Of a stretch of 30,930 nucleotides of DNA, positions 23,569 through 29,507 are shown in pieces (position 1 is the first letter of the stretch; each line of letters opens with the position of its first letter). This DNA comes from a virus, in IMG/VR virus record IMGVR_UViG_3300042352_000087, positions 1-30,930 of that record; one strand, 5' to 3'. Below the pieces are notes generated by a model that worked only from the letters and a program-made list of their open reading frames with translations, ran no database searches and was not told the origin of the DNA. The position numbers and the translations under genes are program-made.

Positions 23569-23829
23569 TTAGATGTCACCTAAATCGTTTAAATCAAATA
23601 TAGGTTGCTCAGTTGTAAGAGTTACATCTTTTGTTTCTCTTGGTTTACCTGCATAGTAGTTATAGAACAACTGTGTGAATTTAAAATCACCTTTCTCTAA
23701 TCCTTTTTCTAATGCAGCAAATGCTAATGGTTCTAATGGTGATAACTTTTCTATTAAAGCTATTTCTTCTGCTTTAGGCTTTCTACCTGCACCATCTCTT
23801 TTTCCACCTGCTTTACTTTTATTTTCCAT
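23569..23829 (-). CDS. terS: Terminase small subunit
   Basis: The 86-residue protein begins with a basic tail (MENKSKAGGKRDGAGRKPKA), then a helical core (EIALIEKLSPLEPLAFAALEKG, DFKFTQLFYNYYAGKPRE) and an acidic end (FDLNDLGDI). The G-K-R-x-G-A-G-R-K-P start and the F-T-Q-L-F-Y-N-Y-Y-A-G-K-P helix are typical of small terminases from Bacteroidota phages. It should recognise viral DNA and load the large subunit. It lies 9 nt before terL. It is shorter than many small terminases but complete. Confidence 0.82.
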   Translation of the reverse strand: MENKSKAGGKRDGAGRKPKAEEIALIEKLSPLEPLAFAALEKGLEKGDFKFTQLFYNYYAGKPRETKDVTLTTEQPIFDLNDLGDI

Positions 23830-23878
23830 TTGAAATAATTTGTTTATTCAAAGTGATAATAAATAATTTTAATAGTTG

Positions 23879-24133
23879 TTAAAGCTTTTCTATTTCTTGT
23901 TTAACTTCTTGCCAAAATTTAGCATTTTCAGTTACATATTCTTTTGAATCGTCTGCATATTTTATAATTCCCCACAATACTTCATTAACTGCTATTAATG
24001 CACACTGTCTTGCTTGTTTACCTATAACAGAAGTACTCCAATACAAAAATGAATCTTTACCTCTATAATATCCAAAACCATCTATATCCAAATACTTATC
24101 GAATAATTCTCTTGCTTTTTCTTCAGGTGTCAT
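23879..24133 (-). CDS. Conserved small phage protein (84 aa)
   Basis: The protein starts MTPEEKARELFDKYLDIDG and has GKQARQCALIAVNEVLWGII and ENAKFWQEVKQEIEKL. The pattern T-P-x-E-K-A-x-E-L-x-x-K followed by K-Q-x-A-L-I-A-V-x-E and W-x-x-V-K-x-E-I is very common in Bacteroidota phages and prophages. No function is known to me. It is helical and soluble, upstream of the terminase genes in the same transcript. The 45-nt gap after it contains no clear promoter. Confidence 0.72.
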   Translation of the reverse strand: MTPEEKARELFDKYLDIDGFGYYRGKDSFLYWSTSVIGKQARQCALIAVNEVLWGIIKYADDSKEYVTENAKFWQEVKQEIEKL

Positions 24134-24144
24134 AATTAATTATT

Positions 24145-24504
24145 TTAGTTATTTATTATTTCAAACATTTCTTTAAACCTATGTTCTATATCAGAACGTA
24201 ATACAGTCATTAGATGGCTTCGTGTTAAATTATTATCATAAGCACATTCGTAAGTGCTATTGTATATTTTACCATCAGCTTTTCTTTTGATTAAAGTTCT
24301 ATTAGGTTGGCATAGTGTTTTAATATCTGATTCCATTTGCAAGTCATCTAATACTATTTTCTTTGTTTTATACTTTGCACCATTCTTAATAGATTCTAAT
24401 AGTTTAAAATCTTCTTCTTTCCATTGTGGTCTTGGTAAATCCCATAGGTAAATAGTATTATTATTCGCTTCCTGCAATATCTTGCTTATTTCTGAGTTTT
24501 TCAT
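24145..24504 (-). CDS. Hypothetical protein with NUMOD1-like C-terminus
   Basis: The 119-residue protein has an N-terminal part with TIYLWDLPRPQWKEEDFKLL and a central basic strand region. The last 40 residues (DGKIYNSTYECAYDNNLTRS, then HLMTVLRSDIEHRFKEMF) resemble the G-K-I-Y-x-S-x-x-x-A-A-x-x-N-N-x-S-x-x-x-L DNA-binding module NUMOD1, found in homing nucleases and phage regulators. There is no nuclease domain, so a DNA-binding or regulatory role is possible. Its ATG overlaps the stop of the preceding gene as ATGA. Confidence 0.6.
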   Translation of the reverse strand: MKNSEISKILQEANNNTIYLWDLPRPQWKEEDFKLLESIKNGAKYKTKKIVLDDLQMESDIKTLCQPNRTLIKRKADGKIYNSTYECAYDNNLTRSHLMTVLRSDIEHRFKEMFEIINN

Positions 24505-24680
24505 AAGTCATCTTTTAAATCATCAGCTAATTCTATTATAGCTCTATCAATTGTATTAGGTTGGAATGAAGCACTAACTAATAATCCTTTAAATATATCT
24601 AAGTATTCAAATATATCTAAATCATCATTAGGTGTCTCTATTGTGTACTTCTTGTTGTATGTTTCTAACTGTAGTTTCAT
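24501..24680 (-). CDS. Small conserved protein (59 aa)
   Basis: The frame from ATG at 24680 to TGA at 24501 encodes MKLQLETYNKKYTIETPNDD, then DIFEYLDIFKGLLVSASFQP and an acidic helix (AIIELADDLKDDL). It ends in an ATGA overlap with the next gene and starts 4 nt after the DnaA-like gene stop. The pattern, a short strand pair followed by D-x-x-E-x-L-D-I-F-K-G-L-L-V-S-A-x-F, recurs in Bacteroidota phages as an unassigned protein. No catalytic residues are evident. Confidence 0.75.
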   Translation of the reverse strand: MKLQLETYNKKYTIETPNDDLDIFEYLDIFKGLLVSASFQPNTIDRAIIELADDLKDDL

Positions 24681-24684
24681 AATG

Positions 24685-25182
24685 TTATAGTCTAATGTTT
24701 TTATTCATTGAATAGAATGCTTCTAATCGTAAAGTGATTAACTCGTGTTGTTCAGTTCCTTTAGTATCTCTTAAAAGGTTTTCTAATTGTTCTATTATTG
24801 TAAATTCGTATCTTGGTCTATTACGCTCTTGCTCTAAACTATTTTCTAAATCAAAGATTCTTTTCTTTAAATCTATAGTTTGCATCTTAGTCAAGTCTAC
24901 AGGTTCTTGTGACTCACCTACTAAATGTAATATGTTATTCTTTATATCTTCTAACTTAGGATTGTATTTCTCATAGTAGGGATAGTTTTTAAGTGAATGT
25001 ATTACTGTAGCGTGATTCTTATTTAAAAAATTTGCTATTCTTTGTAAAGACATCTTTGGGTATAGCTTTTTAATTATGTAGAAGTATAATGCCCTTGCTT
25101 CTATTATTTCTCGCTTCCTGCACTCTTGTGTTATGTCTACTGCTAATTCTTGATTGATTAAATCTATTATCTTATTTTCCAT
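24685..25182 (-). CDS. DnaA domain IV-like DNA-binding protein with coiled-coil tail
   Basis: The 165-residue protein has ARALYFYIIKKLYPKMSLQR (29-48) and IANFLNKNHATVIHSLKNY (49-67). This matches the C-terminal domain IV of DnaA, including the signature loop (normally D-H-S-T-V, here N-H-A-T-V) that contacts the DnaA box. There is no AAA+ domain. The rest (about 90-165) is a probable coiled coil (DLKKRIFDLENSLEQERNRP) and helical tail. Inference: it binds DnaA-box-like sites in phage or host DNA, as an initiator or a competitor of host DnaA. It lies 3 nt after the nuclease gene. Confidence 0.78.
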   Translation of the reverse strand: MENKIIDLINQELAVDITQECRKREIIEARALYFYIIKKLYPKMSLQRIANFLNKNHATVIHSLKNYPYYEKYNPKLEDIKNNILHLVGESQEPVDLTKMQTIDLKKRIFDLENSLEQERNRPRYEFTIIEQLENLLRDTKGTEQHELITLRLEAFYSMNKNIRL

Positions 25183-25185
25183 ATC

Positions 25186-25956
25186 TTATAATATTCCTCT
25201 TAATACATATTGATTTAAATCTACTTCATCATTGCTAAAGAAATATTTATAGTTAGCAATACCTTGTTCAAGTTTGTCTTTACCTCTTTGATAAAAGTCA
25301 TCACTACATTCAAAGATACCAATATCTAAACTACCTTTGTCAATACATACAAATATAAATTCATCTACTCCAAACATTTCTTTATACATATAAGCTTGTA
25401 AGTCGTAAGAGTATTTATCTGCTGAATATCTAAATTCATTTAATCCTGTAGTAGTTTTTAAATCTATTATTTGATTGCCTCTTAAAATATCTGCTTTGGC
25501 TCTAAATGGTATTCCATCTATCATTGCTACTTCGGGTATTTCAAACTGTGCTTTAGAAAAGTAACTTGTAGCTTCATTGTTCTTTAGTATTGCATCTGCT
25601 AATCTTTCAGCATCTCTTAATTCGTTTGTAGTATAAACGTTTTGATGTTCTTCTACTGCAAGTTTGTATTCTTTTGCTGCTTTAGTTTTACAATCTACAA
25701 AAGTAAATGTATCAATCTTATTAGGTTCTAATATAAGTGTATGGAATAGTTTACCATCTCTTAATGGTTGCGTTTCAGCTTGACCATACTTTGTAACATA
25801 CTTATATGTTTTAGGTGATTTAAGCACCATTTTAAGACTTGAAGAAGATAATGCTTGTTTCCCTAAGTAACCATAGTAAAAATCATCATCGTACATATTA
25901 TCTAATAGTTCTTGTTTGTCCCAAATCTTGTTATCGAATGTTTTAATTTTTTCCAT
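25186..25956 (-). CDS. RecE/Cas4-like PD-(D/E)XK exonuclease
   Basis: The 256-residue protein has ALSSSSLKMVLKSPKTY (35-51), DGKLFHTLILEP (68-79) with His72, PEVAMIDGIPFRAKADIL (141-158) with Asp156, IIDLKTTT (163-170) with Asp165 and Lys167, and YDLQAYMY (184-191) with Gln187. This set (H, D, D-x-K, Q-x-x-x-Y) is that of the PDDEXK family containing phage exodeoxyribonuclease VIII (DUF3799) and Cas4/AddB-type nucleases. The likely role is processing DNA ends for recombination or replication. I see no single-strand annealing protein next to it in this window. No iron-sulfur Cys cluster is present. Confidence 0.85.
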   Translation of the reverse strand: MEKIKTFDNKIWDKQELLDNMYDDDFYYGYLGKQALSSSSLKMVLKSPKTYKYVTKYGQAETQPLRDGKLFHTLILEPNKIDTFTFVDCKTKAAKEYKLAVEEHQNVYTTNELRDAERLADAILKNNEATSYFSKAQFEIPEVAMIDGIPFRAKADILRGNQIIDLKTTTGLNEFRYSADKYSYDLQAYMYKEMFGVDEFIFVCIDKGSLDIGIFECSDDFYQRGKDKLEQGIANYKYFFSNDEVDLNQYVLRGIL

Positions 25957-25969
25957 ATCTTATTTGTTT

Positions 25970-26134
25970 TTAAATTGTTACTAATGTTATTGCAAAGCAC
26001 ATAAAAAATATTCTTGTGTGATTTTTACCATTTACTTTGTAAGTTGGGAATTTCTTAAAACCTAACCATTGTCTATGAATTTCTATTCTCATAACTTTTA
26101 TTTCTTTTTCTTGTTTGTTAATTTTGTCTTGCAT
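25970..26134 (-). CDS. Small protein (54 aa) with C-terminal hydrophobic segment
   Basis: The frame runs from ATG at 26134 to TAA at 25970 and overlaps the preceding gene by 17 nt. A second ATG at 26092 would give 40 residues and no overlap. It reads MQDKINKQEKEIKVM, then a basic aromatic stretch (HRQWLGFKKFPTYKVNGKNH) and a hydrophobic end (IFFMCFAITLVTI) that could be a membrane segment. Function is unknown. It sits 13 nt before the exonuclease start. Confidence 0.6.
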   Translation of the reverse strand: MQDKINKQEKEIKVMRIEIHRQWLGFKKFPTYKVNGKNHTRIFFMCFAITLVTI

Positions 26135-26309
26135 CTTGTATAATTAAGTTATAAATGTAATAATAAGTTTGTTTATCTCTTTCTATTGAATCTACTATAT
26201 ATAACATTTGTTCGTCTGTAGCTTTAAAATATATTGAATAAGCTTTTTGCTGTTCTCTTTCTAAAGTTTCTATAATAGATAATATCTTTATTGTGGCATC
26301 TTCATTCAT
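26118..26309 (-). CDS. Hypothetical protein (63 aa)
   Basis: The 63-residue protein is helical (IKILSIIETLEREQQKAYSI, then QMLYIVDSIERDKQTYYYIY), rich in Tyr and Ile, and looks like a small coiled coil. It overlaps the 56-residue gene by 8 nt (ATGAATGA). It resembles its upstream neighbour in size and helical layout. No family is recognised. Confidence 0.62.
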   Translation of the reverse strand: MNEDATIKILSIIETLEREQQKAYSIYFKATDEQMLYIVDSIERDKQTYYYIYNLIIQDARQN

Positions 26310-26472
26310 TTATTATTTGTTGTATTTGTTTATAATACGCATCTGATTCATTCCAATCATTTAGCAATGCTTCAGCTACTTTTGTTAGTTCTCTTTCGAT
26401 GTAAGTTATATCAGCATTTTTGGCTAAATAAATACATCTGTTTAATGATTCAATAATTTCTTGCTTTTCCAT
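26302..26472 (-). CDS. Small helical protein (56 aa), first gene of the recombination-terminase unit
   Basis: The frame from ATG at 26472 to TGA at 26302 encodes MEKQEIIESLNRCIYLAKNA, then YIERELTKVAEALLNDWNES and a Tyr/Gln-rich end. The ATG lies 24 nt after the TATATTTG box at 26496, so it should be the first gene of the transcript running to the terminase. No function is recognised. Confidence 0.68.
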   Translation of the reverse strand: MEKQEIIESLNRCIYLAKNADITYIERELTKVAEALLNDWNESDAYYKQIQQIINE

Positions 26473-26495
26473 AGTATTTGTTTTAATTGGTTAAG

Positions 26496-26547
26496 CAAAT
26501 ATAAACAACTTATTTACACTGTGCAAGTATTAACAAAATTTTAACAA
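26496..26547 (-). promoter_or_regulatory. Bacteroidota-type promoter for the recombination-terminase unit
   Basis: On the minus strand TATATTTG (26503-26496) matches the -7 box TAnnTTTG, with TTG (26526-26524) 20 nt upstream. Next to the -33 element is TTGTTAAAATTTTGTTAATA (26547-26528), almost the same as the element at the 22179 promoter. It lies directly downstream of the terminator at 26550-26574, a clean boundary between two operons. Confidence 0.78.
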
Positions 26548-26549
26548 AT

Positions 26550-26574
26550 AAAAAAGGATAGCTAATTGCTACCC
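26550..26574 (-). terminator. Rho-independent terminator of the first operon
   Basis: On the minus strand GGGTAGC and GCTATCC form a 7-bp stem with one G-U pair around AATTA, followed by six T. The stop codon TAG of the 42-residue gene lies within the stem-loop, so termination is tied to the end of that gene. Confidence 0.88.
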
Positions 26575-26690
26575 TCTAATTTTTGTTTTATAATCTTTCT
26601 ATATACTGCATTTACTCTTTCGCTATTCAATCCTCTATTATAGTTGAACTTCATAATGCGTTGTATTCTTTGTAGTGCTGATTGTTTCAT
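26562..26690 (-). CDS. Small basic protein (42 aa), last gene of the first operon
   Basis: The frame from ATG at 26690 to TAG at 26562 starts in an ATGA overlap with the MazG-like gene. It encodes MKQSALQRIQRIMKFNYNRG, then LNSERVNAVYRKIIKQK and a short end. It is basic and helical (net positive), which suits a nucleic-acid-binding peptide, though no family is recognised. Its stop codon is inside the terminator hairpin. Confidence 0.68.
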   Translation of the reverse strand: MKQSALQRIQRIMKFNYNRGLNSERVNAVYRKIIKQKLEGSN

Positions 26691-26911
26691 AGTCTCTTAA
26701 GTTTTTCTAAATACAAAATTAAATCCATTGCTTCTTCCTGTGCGTGTTGAATCCAATCTTGTTTTGTTAAATCTTCTCTATCTAATGTAGTATTGTATTT
26801 CTTTATTCCTACTTCACTACGTTGTTTAAACTTATTAATTACTGATTGCACTACACTATCTTTTACTTGTGTATCAATCCATTCTGACATTGTATCTTTT
26901 ACTTGATTCAT
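26687..26911 (-). CDS. MazG-like small protein
   Basis: The 74-residue protein has INKFKQRSEVGIKKYNTTLD, then REDLTKQDWIQHAQEEAMDLILYLEKL (split here: DWIQHAQEEAMDLILYLEKL at 52-71). The K-Y-x-T-T-L-D-R-x-D-L and H-A-Q-E-E-A-M-D pattern is very common in phages. The E-E-A-M-D helix resembles one metal-binding helix of MazG/dUTPase-like NTP pyrophosphohydrolases. At 74 residues it has only part of a MazG fold, so an active enzyme would need to be an oligomer. Role in nucleotide metabolism is inferred. ATGA overlaps link it to both neighbours. Confidence 0.65.
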   Translation of the reverse strand: MNQVKDTMSEWIDTQVKDSVVQSVINKFKQRSEVGIKKYNTTLDREDLTKQDWIQHAQEEAMDLILYLEKLKRL

Positions 26912-27162
26912 AATAATTTGCTTTGGTTCTTATATAATTCCATTATCTTTTTTGTTGCTTCGTATTCGCTGAAGTCTATTTTCTTGTTGTTTTCTTTTAA
27001 GTAAATTATATTCTTGTAATCAGTTGGAATATACTTTACGATGTAGAATCTTTTATTAGTGTTAGCTTCTAATGAATAACAAACATTCTTTTTAACGCAA
27101 TACACCATTGCTTCTACTTCTGTGTAATGTGGTGAATATATTTCTATTTTCTTCTTAGCCAT
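26908..27162 (-). CDS. Hypothetical protein (84 aa)
   Basis: The basic 84-residue protein has KIEIYSPHYTEVEAMVYCVK, KRFYIVKYIPTDYKNIIYL and a helical, Lys-rich end (EYEATKKIMELYKNQSKLL). Its start overlaps the previous gene by 8 nt and its end overlaps the MazG-like gene by ATGA. The order beta-beta-helix suggests a small alpha/beta fold. I do not recognise a family. Confidence 0.62.
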   Translation of the reverse strand: MAKKKIEIYSPHYTEVEAMVYCVKKNVCYSLEANTNKRFYIVKYIPTDYKNIIYLKENNKKIDFSEYEATKKIMELYKNQSKLL

Positions 27163-27514
27163 CGATTCTTAAAAAATCTGCAGAACCATATTCCAAGAAC
27201 CAATCTTTGTTCTCTTTATACTTTTCAATCACTGCGTTAATCATTACAAGTTCATCCAAGTCTGAAGTAGTTAATTTTAAAACTATATCTTCAATACTTC
27301 TTAAGATGTTAGTAGTCATTTCTGCATCTGCTTCATATATCTTTCTGTATTCATCAAAAACAGTTGTTTCCAAGTGACTATTCACTTTATTAAGTAAGTG
27401 CTTTAAAGCACCGTTATATTGCTTTGTGAAGCGTAAATTCTCATTACATTCTAAAAGTAACTGTGATAGAAGTACACTCTTTAAATATTCTAATTGTATT
27501 GGATTATCTTTCAT
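27155..27514 (-). CDS. Hypothetical helical protein (119 aa)
   Basis: The 119-residue protein is predicted helical over most of its length (LEYLKSVLLSQLLLECNENL, TNILRSIEDIVLKLTTSDLD, LVMINAVIEKYKENKDWFLE). No catalytic motif is seen. It starts within the end of the 58-residue gene (11 nt overlap). It may pair with that protein; the function is unknown. Confidence 0.62.
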   Translation of the reverse strand: MKDNPIQLEYLKSVLLSQLLLECNENLRFTKQYNGALKHLLNKVNSHLETTVFDEYRKIYEADAEMTTNILRSIEDIVLKLTTSDLDELVMINAVIEKYKENKDWFLEYGSADFLRIDG

Positions 27515-27680
27515 ATTTGCTATTTAATACGTTGGTTATTATTTCTTTTATCTTACCTTCAGGTATTGATTTTGATTCTAATAATTGTTTCACATCTTGC
27601 TTTAAAACTTTATCAAAACTATTTAAGTTTACCTGCGCTATATGTTCTTCATCAGCATATAACATTATTTTAATTTTCAT
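27504..27680 (-). CDS. Small protein (58 aa)
   Basis: The frame from ATG at 27680 to TAA at 27504 starts in an ATGA overlap with the nuclease-like gene and ends 11 nt inside the next gene. It encodes MKIKIMLYADEEHIAQVNLN, then SFDKVLKQDVKQLLESKSIP and a helical end (IKEIITNVLNSKYER). The tight overlaps and protein-like sequence support a real gene that fills an otherwise 162-nt gap. No family is recognised. Confidence 0.72.
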   Translation of the reverse strand: MKIKIMLYADEEHIAQVNLNSFDKVLKQDVKQLLESKSIPEGKIKEIITNVLNSKYER

Positions 27681-28069
27681 AATTTTAATGCTTGATTAAT
27701 TTCTAAATAGGCTACTTCTTTTTCTACTCTTTGATTATTATAGAATTGTGTTGTAGCTGGATTTCTTGTGTTTGTTTCAAATGTTGGTTCTATCCTATGT
27801 AAGTTAAAACTAAATACTCCTTTTGGTGTTGAGTTAATATATATTGGAATATCTAAATGCTTTTCACATTCTTCAATCATTGCTATATATTTTTTCTTTT
27901 CAAGTAGAAGTGTATCAAAGTGTCGTGTCCTACATTTTAGCTCTATTCTGTGTCCTGTGGCGGGACTGTAACAATCCCACCTTGACATCTGATTTTTAGA
28001 CTTAACTAAATCAAAGTAAACTTTTTCTTTTAGATAGTTAAATAAATCTATTTCTTTCCAATTATTCAT
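27677..28069 (-). CDS. PD-(D/E)XK nuclease-like protein
   Basis: The 130-residue protein has SRWDCYSPATGHRIELKCRT (29-48) followed by HFDTLLLEKKKYIAMI. The D32---(G-H)-R-I-E43-L-K45 spacing, then a second Lys-rich helix, is that of PD-(D/E)XK nucleases, where Asp and E-x-K bind metal. The C-terminal half (PIYINSTPKGVFSFNLHRI) supplies further strands as in VRR-NUC and resolvase-like folds. The likely role is cutting or resolving DNA during phage replication. The exact substrate is unknown. It overlaps the Cys-rich gene before it by 8 nt. Confidence 0.62.
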   Translation of the reverse strand: MNNWKEIDLFNYLKEKVYFDLVKSKNQMSRWDCYSPATGHRIELKCRTRHFDTLLLEKKKYIAMIEECEKHLDIPIYINSTPKGVFSFNLHRIEPTFETNTRNPATTQFYNNQRVEKEVAYLEINQALKL

Positions 28070-28445
28070 TTACTTCGTATTCGTTGAATACTTTTCTTAA
28101 ATCATTGATAATATCCCTCCAACAAGAAGCACAATTACTATCATCTAATTTAACTTCAAACACTCTTAAATAAATACCTTGTAGCTGCCATTGTTCATTT
28201 GGTGTTAAACTACCTTTTTGTGGTGACATATAAGGTTTTAAAGCTTCATAATCTGATTCTGTTAAACAATTAACTGTTCTTCTATACGGAACTAATTTGT
28301 TTAACTTTTCTTTTCTTGCATCGCAATTACAATCTAATCCAGTTGCTTTGCTGAATACTTCAACTACTTTTTTAATTCCTGTAACTTCTGTAATTCTTTC
28401 TACAGTGTCACCTAATCCTTGTGGTTTTTTTCTTGGTCTTCCCAT
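28062..28445 (-). CDS. Conserved cysteine-containing phage protein (127 aa)
   Basis: The protein begins MGRPRKKPQGLGDTVERITE, a basic AT-hook-like R-x-R-K-K tail, then TGIKKVVEVFSKATGLDCNC with DARKEKLNKLVPYRR. The C-N-C-D-x-R-K-E-K-L-N-K-L-x-P-Y motif is frequent in Bacteroidota phages. Later Cys (NCLTESDYEAL, SNCASCWRDI) could complete a metal site. Role unknown; DNA binding is possible. It follows the sigma-like gene by TAATG. Confidence 0.68.
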   Translation of the reverse strand: MGRPRKKPQGLGDTVERITEVTGIKKVVEVFSKATGLDCNCDARKEKLNKLVPYRRTVNCLTESDYEALKPYMSPQKGSLTPNEQWQLQGIYLRVFEVKLDDSNCASCWRDIINDLRKVFNEYEVNE

Positions 28446-28984
28446 TAGTACATCATATTATAATCGTTAGTAATATAGTCCTGATAATCTTTCTCGAACT
28501 TTTCTTTTAAAATAATCTTGTAATTCTTAATTGAATTGAATATTGAAATTAAACTTATATTAGTTTCTTTTGCTATATCTCGCATACTTAAATCAGTATC
28601 TCTGTATAGTTTAAATAGCTTTCTATCGTACCAATCCCAATTCTTTATTTCTTCATCAATTAACAAACAGATGTCATTATAAGCTTTATGTTCTTCTATA
28701 TTAGAATCATCAAATAATTCCCATTGGTCATCAAAGTTTACTTTATTAACCTTTTTCTTTTTGTTGTAGTATTGATAAAACAAAGAACGTAATGTGAAGT
28801 ACATATAACCTTTTCTTACTTCACCTTGTATGTCTAAAAGCTTATCTGCATCTGCATATTTATACAAAGCAATATAACTTTCTTGGACTATGTCTTCAGC
28901 ATAATCATACTCACCGAATGTATGGATTACTTTTACCCATTCATCGTGATGCTGTGCTACTTTAGCTAACCATTGGTTATTCAT
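28445..28984 (-). CDS. Sigma-70-family (ECF-like) RNA polymerase sigma factor
   Basis: The 179-residue protein has a region-2-like stretch (EYDYAEDIVQESYIALYKYA at 25-44, then GYMYFTLRSLFYQYYNKKKK) and a region-4 helix-turn-helix (LSMRDIAKETNISLISIFNS at 132-151, followed by IKNYKIILKEKF). Region 3 and region 1.1 are absent, as in ECF factors. D-x-V-Q-E-S/A-x-x-x-L is the core-binding signature. It would direct host RNA polymerase to phage-specific promoters, perhaps those of the late genes, which lack the TAnnTTTG box. This link is inference. Similar proteins are known from Cellulophaga and Flavobacterium phages. Confidence 0.78.
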   Translation of the reverse strand: MNNQWLAKVAQHHDEWVKVIHTFGEYDYAEDIVQESYIALYKYADADKLLDIQGEVRKGYMYFTLRSLFYQYYNKKKKVNKVNFDDQWELFDDSNIEEHKAYNDICLLIDEEIKNWDWYDRKLFKLYRDTDLSMRDIAKETNISLISIFNSIKNYKIILKEKFEKDYQDYITNDYNMMY

Positions 28985-29186
28985 AAGTTTGCCAAGTAAA
29001 AGTAAAAGCTACAAATAACATAAGAACCTGTACTGTGTGATAAACTTGATTTTCATCTTGCTCTCTATCGTATAAAGAACCAAGCATTACTCCCATTATA
29101 GGACTTATAATCAATTCACCGTTGAACTGCTGCATTGCTAATACACTAAAGTAAAGCAATAATAAAAAAATAAAAATTGTAATCAT
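28977..29186 (-). CDS. Small two-pass membrane protein (69 aa)
   Basis: The 69-residue protein has hydrophobic segments at about 1-18 (MITIFIFLLLLYFSVLAM) and 52-64 (VLMLFVAFTFTW) with a polar middle (YDREQDENQ). It joins its upstream neighbour by TAATG and overlaps the sigma-like gene by 8 nt. It lies far from the lysis genes, so a holin role is less likely than superinfection exclusion or an early membrane function, both speculative. Confidence 0.65.
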   Translation of the reverse strand: MITIFIFLLLLYFSVLAMQQFNGELIISPIMGVMLGSLYDREQDENQVYHTVQVLMLFVAFTFTWQTYE

Positions 29187-29485
29187 TACATATATAATTT
29201 ACCGTTAATAATAGCTTCTTTCTTCTCTGATTCTATTGGTCTAACTTGTAATTTAATATTAATGTGTGTAAGGTTTGTATCTTGGTCGTATATTTCTTTT
29301 ACTGCTTCTGCAATTTCAGTAAAGTGTATTTCGTTTTCTAATTCTAAAAGCTTTTCAATTTGGTCTAATCTTAAAATAATACTTTGAGTTAAAGAATAAA
29401 CAGTTGGATTATCGCAATATAATAAACCAGTCTTTGTAGCTGCGTTTTTAAGTTCTTGTGTTTGGTTTAATATTGTAGTTCTCAT
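29186..29485 (-). CDS. Hypothetical helical protein (99 aa)
   Basis: The protein starts M-R-T-T at ATG 29485; a TTG two codons upstream is less likely. It has helices (ILNQTQELKNAATKTGLLYC, SIILRLDQIEKLLELENEIH) and a C-terminal strand region (NLTHINIKLQVRPIESEKKE). No family is recognised. It ends in TAATG with the membrane protein gene. A TATATTTG sequence lies only 3 nt before the ATG and is probably not its promoter. Confidence 0.62.
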   Translation of the reverse strand: MRTTILNQTQELKNAATKTGLLYCDNPTVYSLTQSIILRLDQIEKLLELENEIHFTEIAEAVKEIYDQDTNLTHINIKLQVRPIESEKKEAIINGKLYM

Positions 29486-29507
29486 TTTCAAATATAATTA
29501 AAAGTTA

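Noticed and set aside
26550-26580. The hairpin at 26556-26574 as a bidirectional terminator
   Set aside because: The plus-strand side has TCTAATTTTT rather than an immediate T run, and there are no plus-strand genes to end.
27463-27699. A 78-codon plus-strand frame
   Set aside because: The minus strand in this stretch holds a 58-residue gene with an ATGA junction upstream and an overlap downstream, which explains it better.
29489-29496. TATATTTG as a promoter before the gene at 29186-29485
   Set aside because: The box is only 3 nt from the ATG, which would give a leaderless or truncated message, and the best upstream TTG is only 15 nt away; probably a chance match.
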